Shown here: piece after piece, positions 35,276 through 42,902 of the stretch
Layout of the letters: each line of letters opens with the position of its first letter
How positions within the stretch are numbered: position 1 is the first letter of the stretch
Assembly (NCBI RefSeq): GCF_014705615.1
Contig: NZ_JACXJA010000026.1
Location: 1 to 64,000, forward strand
Direction: 5' to 3'
DNA: 64,000 bases
Source of the DNA: Paenibacillus oceani
Lineage (GTDB): Bacteria; Bacillota; Bacilli; Paenibacillales; NBRC-103111
The notes under the pieces: model-generated
Told to the model about the DNA's origin: nothing
Database searches by the model: none
What the model saw: the letters and a program-made list of their open reading frames with translations, nothing else
Position numbers and translations under genes: made by a program

Positions 35276-37309
35276 TTACTCGCGTTTCGCTTTGAAACTT
35301 GCCGGAGGGATGCCCCAATATTTGCTGAACGCCTTGGAAAAATTTCCGGCATCCTTGAAGCCGCATCGGGAAGCGGTCTCGTATACTTTATGGCCGGCGC
35401 TCAGCAGTTTCTTGGCCTGCGTCATTCGAATCGCCATGACGTAGTCGGAATAGGCGGTTCCTGTTTCTTTCTTGAATAGGCGGCTCAAGTGAAACGGATG
35501 CAGGGCGAATCGCCACATCGGAATGATCGCCCCGGAGCGCACGAATAGAGGGCCGCCCGCCCCCGCAGGAACGGTATAGGTGATCCATTGCGAACCGCTG
35601 TAACGCTTCCCTGTCCAGTAATCGATCCAGTTCCCTTCAGGCAAGTATACTTGATCGGTGTACACGGCAACGAGCAGGAAATCCCCCAGCATGTATTGTC
35701 TGCTTAATTCCCGGCAATTCCGGTCATCGGGGTACAGAAGAGGCATGGCACGGGCAATCGGCATGCCGGTTCGGGCGGCGACATGCGCAGTGGCATACAA
35801 GTAGGGAAGGAGACGATAGCGCAGCCGGGCATACCTCTGGAATAGCTCGTGCAGCGGTTGCTCCAGAAAATCCGGATGATGAAAATGATCTTGGCTGTGG
35901 ATCCGCGACCATGCGAGCAAATAATCGGCATGAATGCCCTCGCGGGTAATCAGGTGCATATTCGTCGACGTGTTGACGTGTCCGGATAGCCCGTAATTCA
36001 ATACGGCCGTGATCGCATGTCTGGCGTTATAAAACGTACCTGCCGTACTGGCGACAAACTGCTGCATGCCCAAATAGCCTTTCTCCATATGGATGACAGG
36101 CCGGGTATTCGTCTGCTGGCGGAAGCCAACATGCATCTGTTTGCCGAGCAGAACCGGATACAAATTGTGAAGCTCCGCGCTCGTCATGCCGTTGCTCCAT
36201 ATCCGGTCGGGATGGCTAAACATCGGGTTTTTCAAGAACAGCACGAAGCCGGAGATGCCGTCATCGACAAACTTGCGCAAATGATCGTACCACACCTCTT
36301 CCGAATCGTTGCGCTCCCCGTCCACAATTCCCTCGCTCATCCGTTCTTCAAGCAGGGTTAGATCGTAATCGCAGCCTAGAGTCAGACTAAGCTTGAAACC
36401 CTGCTTTTGTAGGATGCCGATAAACGAGACTTGACGGAGAAGGTCGTTCGTGCTAATCGGGAACCGTTCCGGATGTCAGCGTTTGGCGGTCGAATAGACG
36501 TTGTCCGTCTCCATCCAATCCGCACTCAATCCGATCAGGTCGCAGGGAGTACCGGACCGGCGAAATTTGATGGCGTCGTCGAGCACATCCCGGGCGCTCG
36601 ACTGTACTCGCGGGCAGAAATTCAGCCCGTACATCCAGATCGGCAGCAGTTGCGGTTTTCCCGCTACGTCCGTATAGGCTTCGAGCAGCTCGGCGTACCC
36701 GGTTCCGACGAAAAGAAACAGATCCAGTTCGCCCGACGGCCCTTCTATTAGAATGTCATCGGTCGCTGCACCGATGTCGAACGTATGCCGCCACGTTGTA
36801 TTCACCATGACGGCCCATCCTCTGGAGCTCATCAGAAATGGAATGGGCGCGCTCGTCCACAGATCCTTCTGCGCCCACATCGGTACGCACAGGCCTCGTC
36901 GATCCAGCTTTTCGGGAACGACGTTGCCGAGCCCGTACAAGGATTCGTCGGCATCCAGCGAGAAGCGTGCTCCAAAACCCGATGCCGAGCCGGACCAGGG
37001 CGAGCAGCAGGTGTGCAGCCACTCTTTTCCGTCAGGACCGTACAGGCGAAGCTGCCCATCATTAACGTCGATTTGCAGCGTGGCTCTTCCGGCCCGAACG
37101 ACCGTGACGTTGCCGACCTCCATAAAGCGGCTTTCGCCTCTCGGTTCGATGGTAGCGTTTACAATTCGGTACCGGATCAAAGGAGATTCCGGGAAATGCC
37201 CCGTTTCATTCATCCGAATCCGGAAGGTGGAGTCGGCTATCGCCTCCGCCAAGATCCATCCCCCGTTCCCCAGCGAAATCCGGGTATCCGTCACTCTATC
37301 CATCTCCAC
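35276..37309 (-). pseudogene. GH31 glycosidase-like protein joined to an AraC helix-turn-helix fragment, with in-frame TGA
   Basis: One continuous frame of 678 codons from ATG 37309. The first part is the GH31 N-terminal beta-sandwich (GFGARFSLDADESLYGLGNV) and barrel start (LPIWMYGLNFCPRVQSSARD). A TGA at 36478-36476 replaces the Trp expected in STAK-R-W-HPERFP; the frame then continues through the barrel (KGYLGMQQFVASTAGTFYNA, LSGHVNTSTNMHLITREGIH, LRYRLLPYLYATAHVAARTG). The catalytic Asp region reads FVLFLKNPM where GH31 has F-K-L-D-G-A-N, and the GD-TGG acid/base region reads AGTFYNAR, so both catalytic acids are gone. After SGAIIPMW it jumps into ALHPFHLSRLFKKETG, the latter half of an AraC DNA-binding domain. 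Both partners are incomplete at the junction. Confidence 0.82.
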
Positions 37310-37672
37310 ATCCCCCTGTGATATCCATTGCTTCCATGTAGAATCTCAAGGAATAAAGAAAAAGGGGGAGGAAGCAATGCTGCAGAATTGGGAGCAATTT
37401 CGAATCGCCTTTCATGATGTGAAGATCAATTGAGGGACTTCATGTACAGCTCTTACAGCCGTTACAGCGTTCTTTGAAAGCGCTCGCTATCGGAAATCAA
37501 GCTCGTGATGCGGTGGCGAATACGGAGCAGTTGGAAGCTCGTCGCCTGCATATGTGTGAGCTGCTGCCCGCCGGAATCGGCGGCCTGCCGCCCGGGACAC
37601 GCCGCTTCGCCCGGTCGCGACCGGAATTGGCGAAACGACATGTTATTAAATTCCAACAGGGGGTATGTACTC
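37310..37672. other. Intergenic, possible remnants; upstream region of binding-protein gene
   Basis: A short frame at 37378-37431 (MLQNWEQFRIAFHDVKIN) with GGGGGAGG upstream, and an open plus-strand stretch to 37670, look like leftovers of a regulator, but I cannot assign them. The CAGGGGGT at 37658-37665 is the binding site of the next gene. Confidence 0.3.
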
Positions 37673-38398
37673 ATGTTCAAAAAAACGACGGGAAGTTTGG
37701 TTGCGGCTGCCGTGTTAGGTTTGTCTTTGGCAGCTTGCGGCGGCACTGCCGACAAAGGGGCGTCATCCGCCCCGAATAACGAGGCGACGACGCCTCCCAA
37801 GCAAGCGGAGCCGGTCAAGCTGGTCATGCTGCAGGACGGCGCAACGATTACGGACGACGAGTTCAAAAACTTGATCGCCGCGCCGATTCACGCCAAATAT
37901 CCGAACATTACGGTCAAGATGCGCAGAAACACGGCGGGCGATAAAGGAATCCAGGACTTGATCGCGGGGGGAGATTTTCCGGATTTCATTTTTACGACCT
38001 ACCCGAGAATTACGCTTCACCGGGATTTGGGAACTCCTCATGATTTGACAGAGCTGGTCAAGGCGCACAACATGGATCTCGGCAAATTCGATCCGGCGGC
38101 GATGGAAACGTCGAGGGTATACGGCGGCAAGGACAAGCTGTACGCGATTCCGTTCTCGCTTAATTTCTTTGCTCTGTTCTACAACAAGGATTTGTTCGAT
38201 ATGTTCGGCGTCACTTACCCGACAGATGGGATGACTTGGGACGATGTGTACGAAGTAGCCCGAAAATTTTCGCGCGTGGTGGACGGCGTCCAGTACAGGG
38301 GTGTGCATCTTCCGGGTCTGCTGGACATGAGCACGCAGCTTACGCTACCCTACGTGAGCCAAACGACTGGCAAAGCGAACGTGGAAACGGACGGCTGA
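37673..38398 (+). pseudogene. Extracellular solute-binding lipoprotein, C-terminally truncated
   Basis: ATG 37673 starts a lipoprotein (lipobox LAAC near residue 22) of the same subfamily as the genes at 23019 and 62758: LYAIPFSLNFFALFYNKDLF, FGVTYPTDGMTWDDVYEVAR. It stops after 241 residues at YVSQTTGKANVETDG-TGA-AAA. The homologue at 62758 has Trp-Lys at exactly this position (ASLSNDQ-W-K), so a TGG to TGA change is likely. The remaining ~190 residues of the second lobe are absent, replaced after ~10 bases by the start region of the beta-helix gene. Ligand binding is not expected. Confidence 0.8.
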
Positions 38399-38417
38399 AA
38401 ATGGAGGAGGGAAAGGA

Positions 38418-40313
38418 ATGGACGATTTAACGATTAGCAGAAGAAAACTGTTGGCTTCGATTGGAACAGCTGGAGCGGTGTTGGCGGCAAGTGGAATCGT
38501 AAATGCGGGTGCGCCGGTTGCTTTAGGGCAATCGGACGTGACGGAAAGCGTATACGGTAAAGTCAAAGATGACAAGGGTGACGGCAAGTTCCATTGGAAG
38601 GACCTGGACCCGATTGATTTTTGCGTCAAGGTTACGCTTGCAGAGCTTAGGGGCGGCGCCGATGCCCGTCCGGAGGACGCTTACTTTGTAGTTGATGCGG
38701 GCCAAGAGGGCTTTTTCCTATACGACGAGACAGACGGCTCTAGTCCGGACAATACCGGTACGATCGTCGTGACTACCGGCGGCAAACGGTTCAAACGGGT
38801 GCACGAAGCCGGCATGGTCAATGTAAAGTGGTTCGGGGCGAAGGGCGACGGGGTGACCGACGATACGCAGGCGATCAACAATGCGATCGCCGGCGGGAAC
38901 GTCACGGCCTACATTCCGCAAGGCGTCTACCTGATCCATGCGGACGCATCGGGGATCGGGGATTTGTCCGCCGGCATCGAGGCGAAGGATAATACGACAA
39001 TCGTTATAAGCCCGCAAGCCGTGTTAAAAGCAAAACCGACGTCCGCCGGACGGTATTATGTCATCAACATTTTCGGCAAGCAAAATGTAACCATAGAGGG
39101 CGGCGGGAAAATTATCGGCGAGCGGGAGGAGCATACAGGGACGACCGGCGAGCACGGGTACGCCATCGGTATCGGCGGCTCGACGCACGTGCGGATTCGC
39201 AACCTGTACCTGGCCAATTGCTGGGGGGACGGGGCGGTTGTCGGGCAGGACCACGTAAAAACGGGCAGCAGGGATGTCGCTTTCGTCAACGTACGCTGCG
39301 ACAACAACCGCAGGCAGGGCGTCAGCGTGACATACGGCGAGGACGTGCTCTTCGACAGCTGCACGTTCGAGAATACGAGAGGTACGCTACCCCAATGCGG
39401 GATGGACATCGAGCCCGACACAGGCGGGATTTGCCGAAAAGTGACAATCGTGAACTGCCTGTTCCAAAACAACGCCAATTACGGCTTGAGCTTGAACGGG
39501 AGAGTCGGTACGATCGAAAACATCGTCGTTGATTCAAACCGGTTTGCCGGCACGGAAACGGGCGCATTTAACTCGGTTTGGAACGTCAATAACGTTACTT
39601 TCAAGAACAACATCGTTGACGTGCTGTATACGTATCAGGGGGCCGTTTACATGTCGATTATTAAAAATCATTTGGTGGAAGGGAATTTGATACGCAACCC
39701 GAACGGGGTCGCCATGGATGTGAAAATGTCCTCGGGTGTGCAGGTAGTCAACAACCTGTTTACGAATGTGAAATCGACCAGCGTGCGTATGGCGACGGTT
39801 ACCCATTGGCAGGTCTTTGGTAACTGCATTGACGAAAGCGGCAATACCGGCGGGGCGGATATATCTTTCGCGACGGCGTCGAGCTTCAACAGCATCCAGG
39901 GCAACATCATCCGCAATCGGTTGAAAAATGCGGGCACTGCCACGGCGGGCGGCGTGAATTCGATTACGCTGGCGTCGACGGCGTCCGCGGGATCGGGCGA
40001 ATATAACGGGATGCTGCTCTTTATCGTGGCGGGAACGGGGATCGGGCAGAAACGAAATGTTGCCTCGTATAACGGCACCACGAAAGTCGCTGTCGTGACT
40101 ACAGCCTGGACGACCGTTCCGGACGCGACCTCGAAGTATGAAGTCCGCAACGGGTCGGACCATGCGATCAAAGTAAACGCAGCCGTAGACAGCTACAATC
40201 GGATTCACGGCAACCAACTGATCTTCGGGACGAGGTTGCAAAGCTCGACCGGCATTGTCGATTCGGGGACCGGCACGGTCGTAAACGACAATACGTATTT
40301 CGATCCCGTTTAA
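38418..40313 (+). CDS. Tat-exported right-handed beta-helix (pectate-lyase-3-like) protein
   Basis: A 631-residue protein; GGAGGAGGG lies ~8 bases before the ATG. Twin-arginine signal ISRRKLLASIGTAGAVLAAS at residues ~6-25, then the same N-terminal module as the protein at 20189 (VTLAELRGGADARPEDAYFV, DAGQEGFFLYDETDGSSPDN, GKRFKRVHEAG), then VKWFGAKGDGVTDDTQAINN and ~12 beta-helix turns (VTIEGGGKIIGE, DVLFDSCTFENTRGTLPQCG, VTFKNNIVDVLY). Its C-terminal half differs from the paralogue. It is probably a secreted or wall-associated polysaccharide lyase or hydrolase. Paired with the truncated binding-protein gene just upstream. Confidence 0.85.
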   Translation: MDDLTISRRKLLASIGTAGAVLAASGIVNAGAPVALGQSDVTESVYGKVKDDKGDGKFHWKDLDPIDFCVKVTLAELRGGADARPEDAYFVVDAGQEGFFLYDETDGSSPDNTGTIVVTTGGKRFKRVHEAGMVNVKWFGAKGDGVTDDTQAINNAIAGGNVTAYIPQGVYLIHADASGIGDLSAGIEAKDNTTIVISPQAVLKAKPTSAGRYYVINIFGKQNVTIEGGGKIIGEREEHTGTTGEHGYAIGIGGSTHVRIRNLYLANCWGDGAVVGQDHVKTGSRDVAFVNVRCDNNRRQGVSVTYGEDVLFDSCTFENTRGTLPQCGMDIEPDTGGICRKVTIVNCLFQNNANYGLSLNGRVGTIENIVVDSNRFAGTETGAFNSVWNVNNVTFKNNIVDVLYTYQGAVYMSIIKNHLVEGNLIRNPNGVAMDVKMSSGVQVVNNLFTNVKSTSVRMATVTHWQVFGNCIDESGNTGGADISFATASSFNSIQGNIIRNRLKNAGTATAGGVNSITLASTASAGSGEYNGMLLFIVAGTGIGQKRNVASYNGTTKVAVVTTAWTTVPDATSKYEVRNGSDHAIKVNAAVDSYNRIHGNQLIFGTRLQSSTGIVDSGTGTVVNDNTYFDPV

Positions 40314-40353
40314 GCTTCGCGCGGCTATGAAAGATTTATTTGCGATCATGGAG

Positions 40354-40371
40354 GCCCCTCGAAAAGGGGGC
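40354..40371 (+). terminator. Hairpin after the beta-helix gene
   Basis: GCCCC / GGGGC stem with TCGAAAAG loop, 40 bases after the stop; no marked T run follows. Confidence 0.45.
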
Positions 40372-40471
40372 TTGGTACTGGGACAAGATTATGGTATATG
40401 TAACATATTGGAATAAACTCAGCTTTCAGAGAAACAATTTGGAAGAATCGCTTCAAAGCAGGAGGTAACAT

Positions 40472-41353
40472 ATGAGTTCCATTCTAAAAGCTATAGAAAA
40501 GCTAAAGTTGAACGTCTTGAATATAGAAGATGTTCCAGAGTCCTTTAGTTCCGATGTATACAAACTTATTCTTGCCCGTGGAGAACACGTTTTTGTGAAA
40601 ATTCCCTTTAACAAGGATAAACTATTCCGTGAATTTCAGATCCTTGAAACATTAAAAGATATAATACCTGTTCCTAAGGTATTGGACATTTGGTATGGGG
40701 ATGAAACTATTACGGGAGCATTGCTTCTTTCAGCCATCCAAGGTGTGCCTTGTACAGGAGTCATTGATGAGAAACTCTCTTTTCAAATTGGCATGTATCA
40801 TGCTATGCTCCATGAGGTTAAAGCTCCTGGGTATGGTTACCATCTAACCGATGGTTATCAGTTACTTGAGCAAAATAATTGGAGATTACATATCCAAAGT
40901 AATTTTGAAAAGTGGAAAGAGCCATGCAAAGAAATTCTCGACCCGGAATTGTATGAAAGATGTATTCTTCACTTTGATCGAGTGTTCTCTGCTTTACCGG
41001 ACCCGGACGGACCCTGCATGGTTCACATGGATTTTAGGCCAGGCAATATATTGGTGAATGGTAACGAGGTTGCCGGCATTATTGATTTCGAGAGTGCCCG
41101 TGGCGGATCGTCGGAAATCGATTTTACGAAAGTCAATCGATATATTTGGGAAGTCAATCCGAGGACAAAGATACCGTTCATTGAAGGTTATCAATCGATT
41201 CGACCTATGTTGGCTCTGGAAAGAGCGCTGCCGCTTTATGATATTTACGATGCTTTCAGCTCCGTTGTTTGGTGTAAAAACAGAGGAATTGAAAAAAATC
41301 AGACGTTCCTTCAAGAAAATATCGCTATTTTGAGGAGTTCAGTAGGTTATTGA
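40472..41353 (+). CDS. Aminoglycoside-phosphotransferase-fold kinase
   Basis: A 293-residue APH-family protein; AGGAGGTAAC lies just before the ATG. Contains the P-loop-like SSDVYKLILARGEHVFVKIP, catalytic loop MVHMDFRPGNILVNG and the metal site IIDFESARGGSSEID, all intact. The substrate is unknown. Third APH-fold gene in the window; it stands alone upstream of the cobalamin riboswitch. Confidence 0.85.
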   Translation: MSSILKAIEKLKLNVLNIEDVPESFSSDVYKLILARGEHVFVKIPFNKDKLFREFQILETLKDIIPVPKVLDIWYGDETITGALLLSAIQGVPCTGVIDEKLSFQIGMYHAMLHEVKAPGYGYHLTDGYQLLEQNNWRLHIQSNFEKWKEPCKEILDPELYERCILHFDRVFSALPDPDGPCMVHMDFRPGNILVNGNEVAGIIDFESARGGSSEIDFTKVNRYIWEVNPRTKIPFIEGYQSIRPMLALERALPLYDIYDAFSSVVWCKNRGIEKNQTFLQENIAILRSSVGY

Positions 41354-41457
41354 GCATAGTGGTTTAGAGCATATTAGCGTTTTTAGTATATTGTGAGACA
41401 GGAAGGAAGTCTCCACTACTGGATATTAGGCAAAGGGACATTTGTTTTTATCGTTCA

Positions 41458-41486
41458 TTGTCGAGTAAGATGTAGATATATTTAAT
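41458..41486 (+). promoter_or_regulatory. Probable promoter of the riboswitch transcript
   Basis: TTGTCG (41458-41463) and TTTAAT (41481-41486) with a 17-base spacer, ending 21 bases before the riboswitch P1 stem. Confidence 0.5.
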
Positions 41487-41507
41487 TTTTATAAATTGCA
41501 TAATCGA

Positions 41508-41690
41508 GAACAGGTGTCTGACCGGCGAGCATGCTTGTCGTTCTGACTTAATAGGGAAGTCCGGTGCAATACCGACGCGGTCCCGCCACTGTAACGGAGG
41601 AGCAGGCAGCTCAACCAGCCACTGATCTACATGGATCGGGAAGGCCGCTGCCGAGTGACGATTCCGGAGCCAGGAGACCTGCCTGTTCTG
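41508..41690 (+). ncRNA. Cobalamin riboswitch
   Basis: P1 is formed by GAACAGG (41508-41514) and CCTGTTC (41682-41688). Inside are the conserved GGGAAGTCCGGTGCAATACC segment, CGCGGTCCCGCCACTGTAA (with the CGCCACTG at 41584-41591) and the B12 box AGCCAGGAGACCTGCC (about 41668-41683). This is a full AdoCbl-class riboswitch on the plus strand, normally shutting off expression when B12 is abundant. It is followed by an intrinsic terminator and then a LysR gene, not by the usual B12-transport or metE gene on the same strand. Confidence 0.95.
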
Positions 41691-41729
41691 ACAGCACTGC
41701 TGTACCTACGGGAGATAGGGAGGTGTTAG

Positions 41730-41906
41730 ATGAACCGTCATAATGTAGATTATGCAGGCGTCTTTCCCTATGTTTTTTTTCACAGGGAAGACGCCTTTTA
41801 TTATCTCATTGTTTCTGAATGGATCAAGGAGCATCCGTATAGGGTCTGCCCATGCAGGACAGGTAGCGAGTGGAGTTGCGGATCGGGCAATTGCTCGAAC
41901 GGGTGA
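41730..41906 (+). CDS. 58-residue ORF overlapping the riboswitch terminator
   Basis: ATG 41730 is preceded by GGGAGGTG (5 bases away) and opens 58 codons, MNRHNVDYAGVFPYVFFHRE then a stretch ending in a Cys-rich tail (VCPCRTGSEWSCGSGNCSNG). The frame runs straight through the terminator hairpin, so it would be made only when the riboswitch allows readthrough. It could be a chance frame, a leader peptide, or a small B12-controlled protein. No family recognised. Confidence 0.3.
   Translation: MNRHNVDYAGVFPYVFFHREDAFYYLIVSEWIKEHPYRVCPCRTGSEWSCGSGNCSNG
41756..41803 (+). terminator. Riboswitch expression-platform terminator
   Basis: AGGCGTCTTTCCCT (41756-41769) pairs with AGGGAAGACGCCT (41784-41796), one bulged T, followed by TTTATTAT. 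Located 68 bases after the riboswitch P1 stem. Confidence 0.85.
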
Positions 41907-41940
41907 AACGGAGCAAATTCTGGAGTGAAGGGGGATTCCA

Positions 41941-42882
41941 ATGACCTTGCAGCAATTGAAATATATTCTGACCATCGTTAGTTGCGGCTCCATAAGCGAA
42001 GCGGCAAAGAGGCTGTTTATTTCGCAGCCGAGCTTGTCCAACGCGGTGAAAGAAATCGAGATGGAAGCGGGTATTGAGATTTTCCTTCGATCGTCCAAGG
42101 GAATCGTGCTATCAAGCGACGGAGCGGAGTTTTTATCCTACGCCAGGCAAGTCGTGGAGCAAGCCGAGCTTCTCGAGCAGCGGTATATGAATCGTAAGCC
42201 TTCGAAGAAACTGTTCTCGATCTCAACACAGCATTACGCCTTCTCGGTACAGGCTTTCGTCGGTCTGCTGAAGGAGCTTAACGTGGATGAGTACGAGTGT
42301 ACGCTGCGCGAAACACGCACCTACGAGATTATCGAAGACGTACGGAATATGAAAAGCGAGCTCGGAATCATCTATATGAGCGAATTCAACCGAAAGGTGA
42401 TTCAGAAGATATTAAAGGACAACGAGCTGCGATTTCATCCGCTGTTCCAAGCGGAAGCGCACGTATTCATCAGTGAGGAGCATCCGCTTGCCTCCAAGTC
42501 GCTGCTGGACATCGAAGATTTGGATGACTTCCCGTGCCTGGCCTTTGAGCAAGGCGAATATAATTCCTTTTACTTCGCGGAGGAAATACTCAGCACACGG
42601 ACGTACAAGAAGAAAATATTGGTCAGTGACCGCGCCACGTTATTCAACCTGCTGATCGGGCTCAATGGTTATACCATTAGCTCGGGCGTACTGAACAAGG
42701 ATCTGAACGGGGAGCAAATTAAATCCGTACGGCTGCGCACGGACGAGAGCATACAGGTAGGTTATATCGTGAATCCGAAGGCGAGCTTGAGCCAGCTGGC
42801 CGCCGCCTACGTTCTGAAGCTCAAAACAGTCATTACGGATTTCGGCTATCCGATCATCAACCAAGAGGATGAGCTCGCTTGA
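41941..42882 (+). CDS. LysR-family transcriptional regulator (candidate metE regulator)
   Basis: A 313-residue LTTR: N-terminal helix-turn-helix LQQLKYILTIVSCGSISEAA with KRLFISQPSLSNAVKEIE (residues 1-60), linker helix, then the periplasmic-binding-protein-like effector domain (SISTQHYAFSVQAFVGLLKE .. LFNLLIGLNGYTISSGVL). GAAGGGGG precedes the ATG. It lies behind a cobalamin riboswitch and terminator on the same strand and is convergent with metE, 20 bp apart. The pairing suggests a MetR/MtaR-like activator of metE whose own synthesis is lowered by B12; this is inference. Confidence 0.9.
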   Translation: MTLQQLKYILTIVSCGSISEAAKRLFISQPSLSNAVKEIEMEAGIEIFLRSSKGIVLSSDGAEFLSYARQVVEQAELLEQRYMNRKPSKKLFSISTQHYAFSVQAFVGLLKELNVDEYECTLRETRTYEIIEDVRNMKSELGIIYMSEFNRKVIQKILKDNELRFHPLFQAEAHVFISEEHPLASKSLLDIEDLDDFPCLAFEQGEYNSFYFAEEILSTRTYKKKILVSDRATLFNLLIGLNGYTISSGVLNKDLNGEQIKSVRLRTDESIQVGYIVNPKASLSQLAAAYVLKLKTVITDFGYPIINQEDELA

Positions 42883-42902
42883 GCCCATCCTCTTGTCCGT
42901 TA

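Noticed and set aside
36753-37433. 226-codon plus-strand frame opposite the GH31-like gene
   Set aside because: Antisense to a gene with clear GH31 motifs; no start context and no family similarity.
36476-38398. TGA read as tryptophan (recoded genetic code)
   Set aside because: Many intact genes in the window end in TGA and use TGG for Trp; only two decaying genes show TGA at a Trp site.
39534-40349. Long minus-strand frame opposite the second beta-helix gene
   Set aside because: Shadow of a clearly coding beta-helix protein; composition is arginine-rich and without recognisable motifs.
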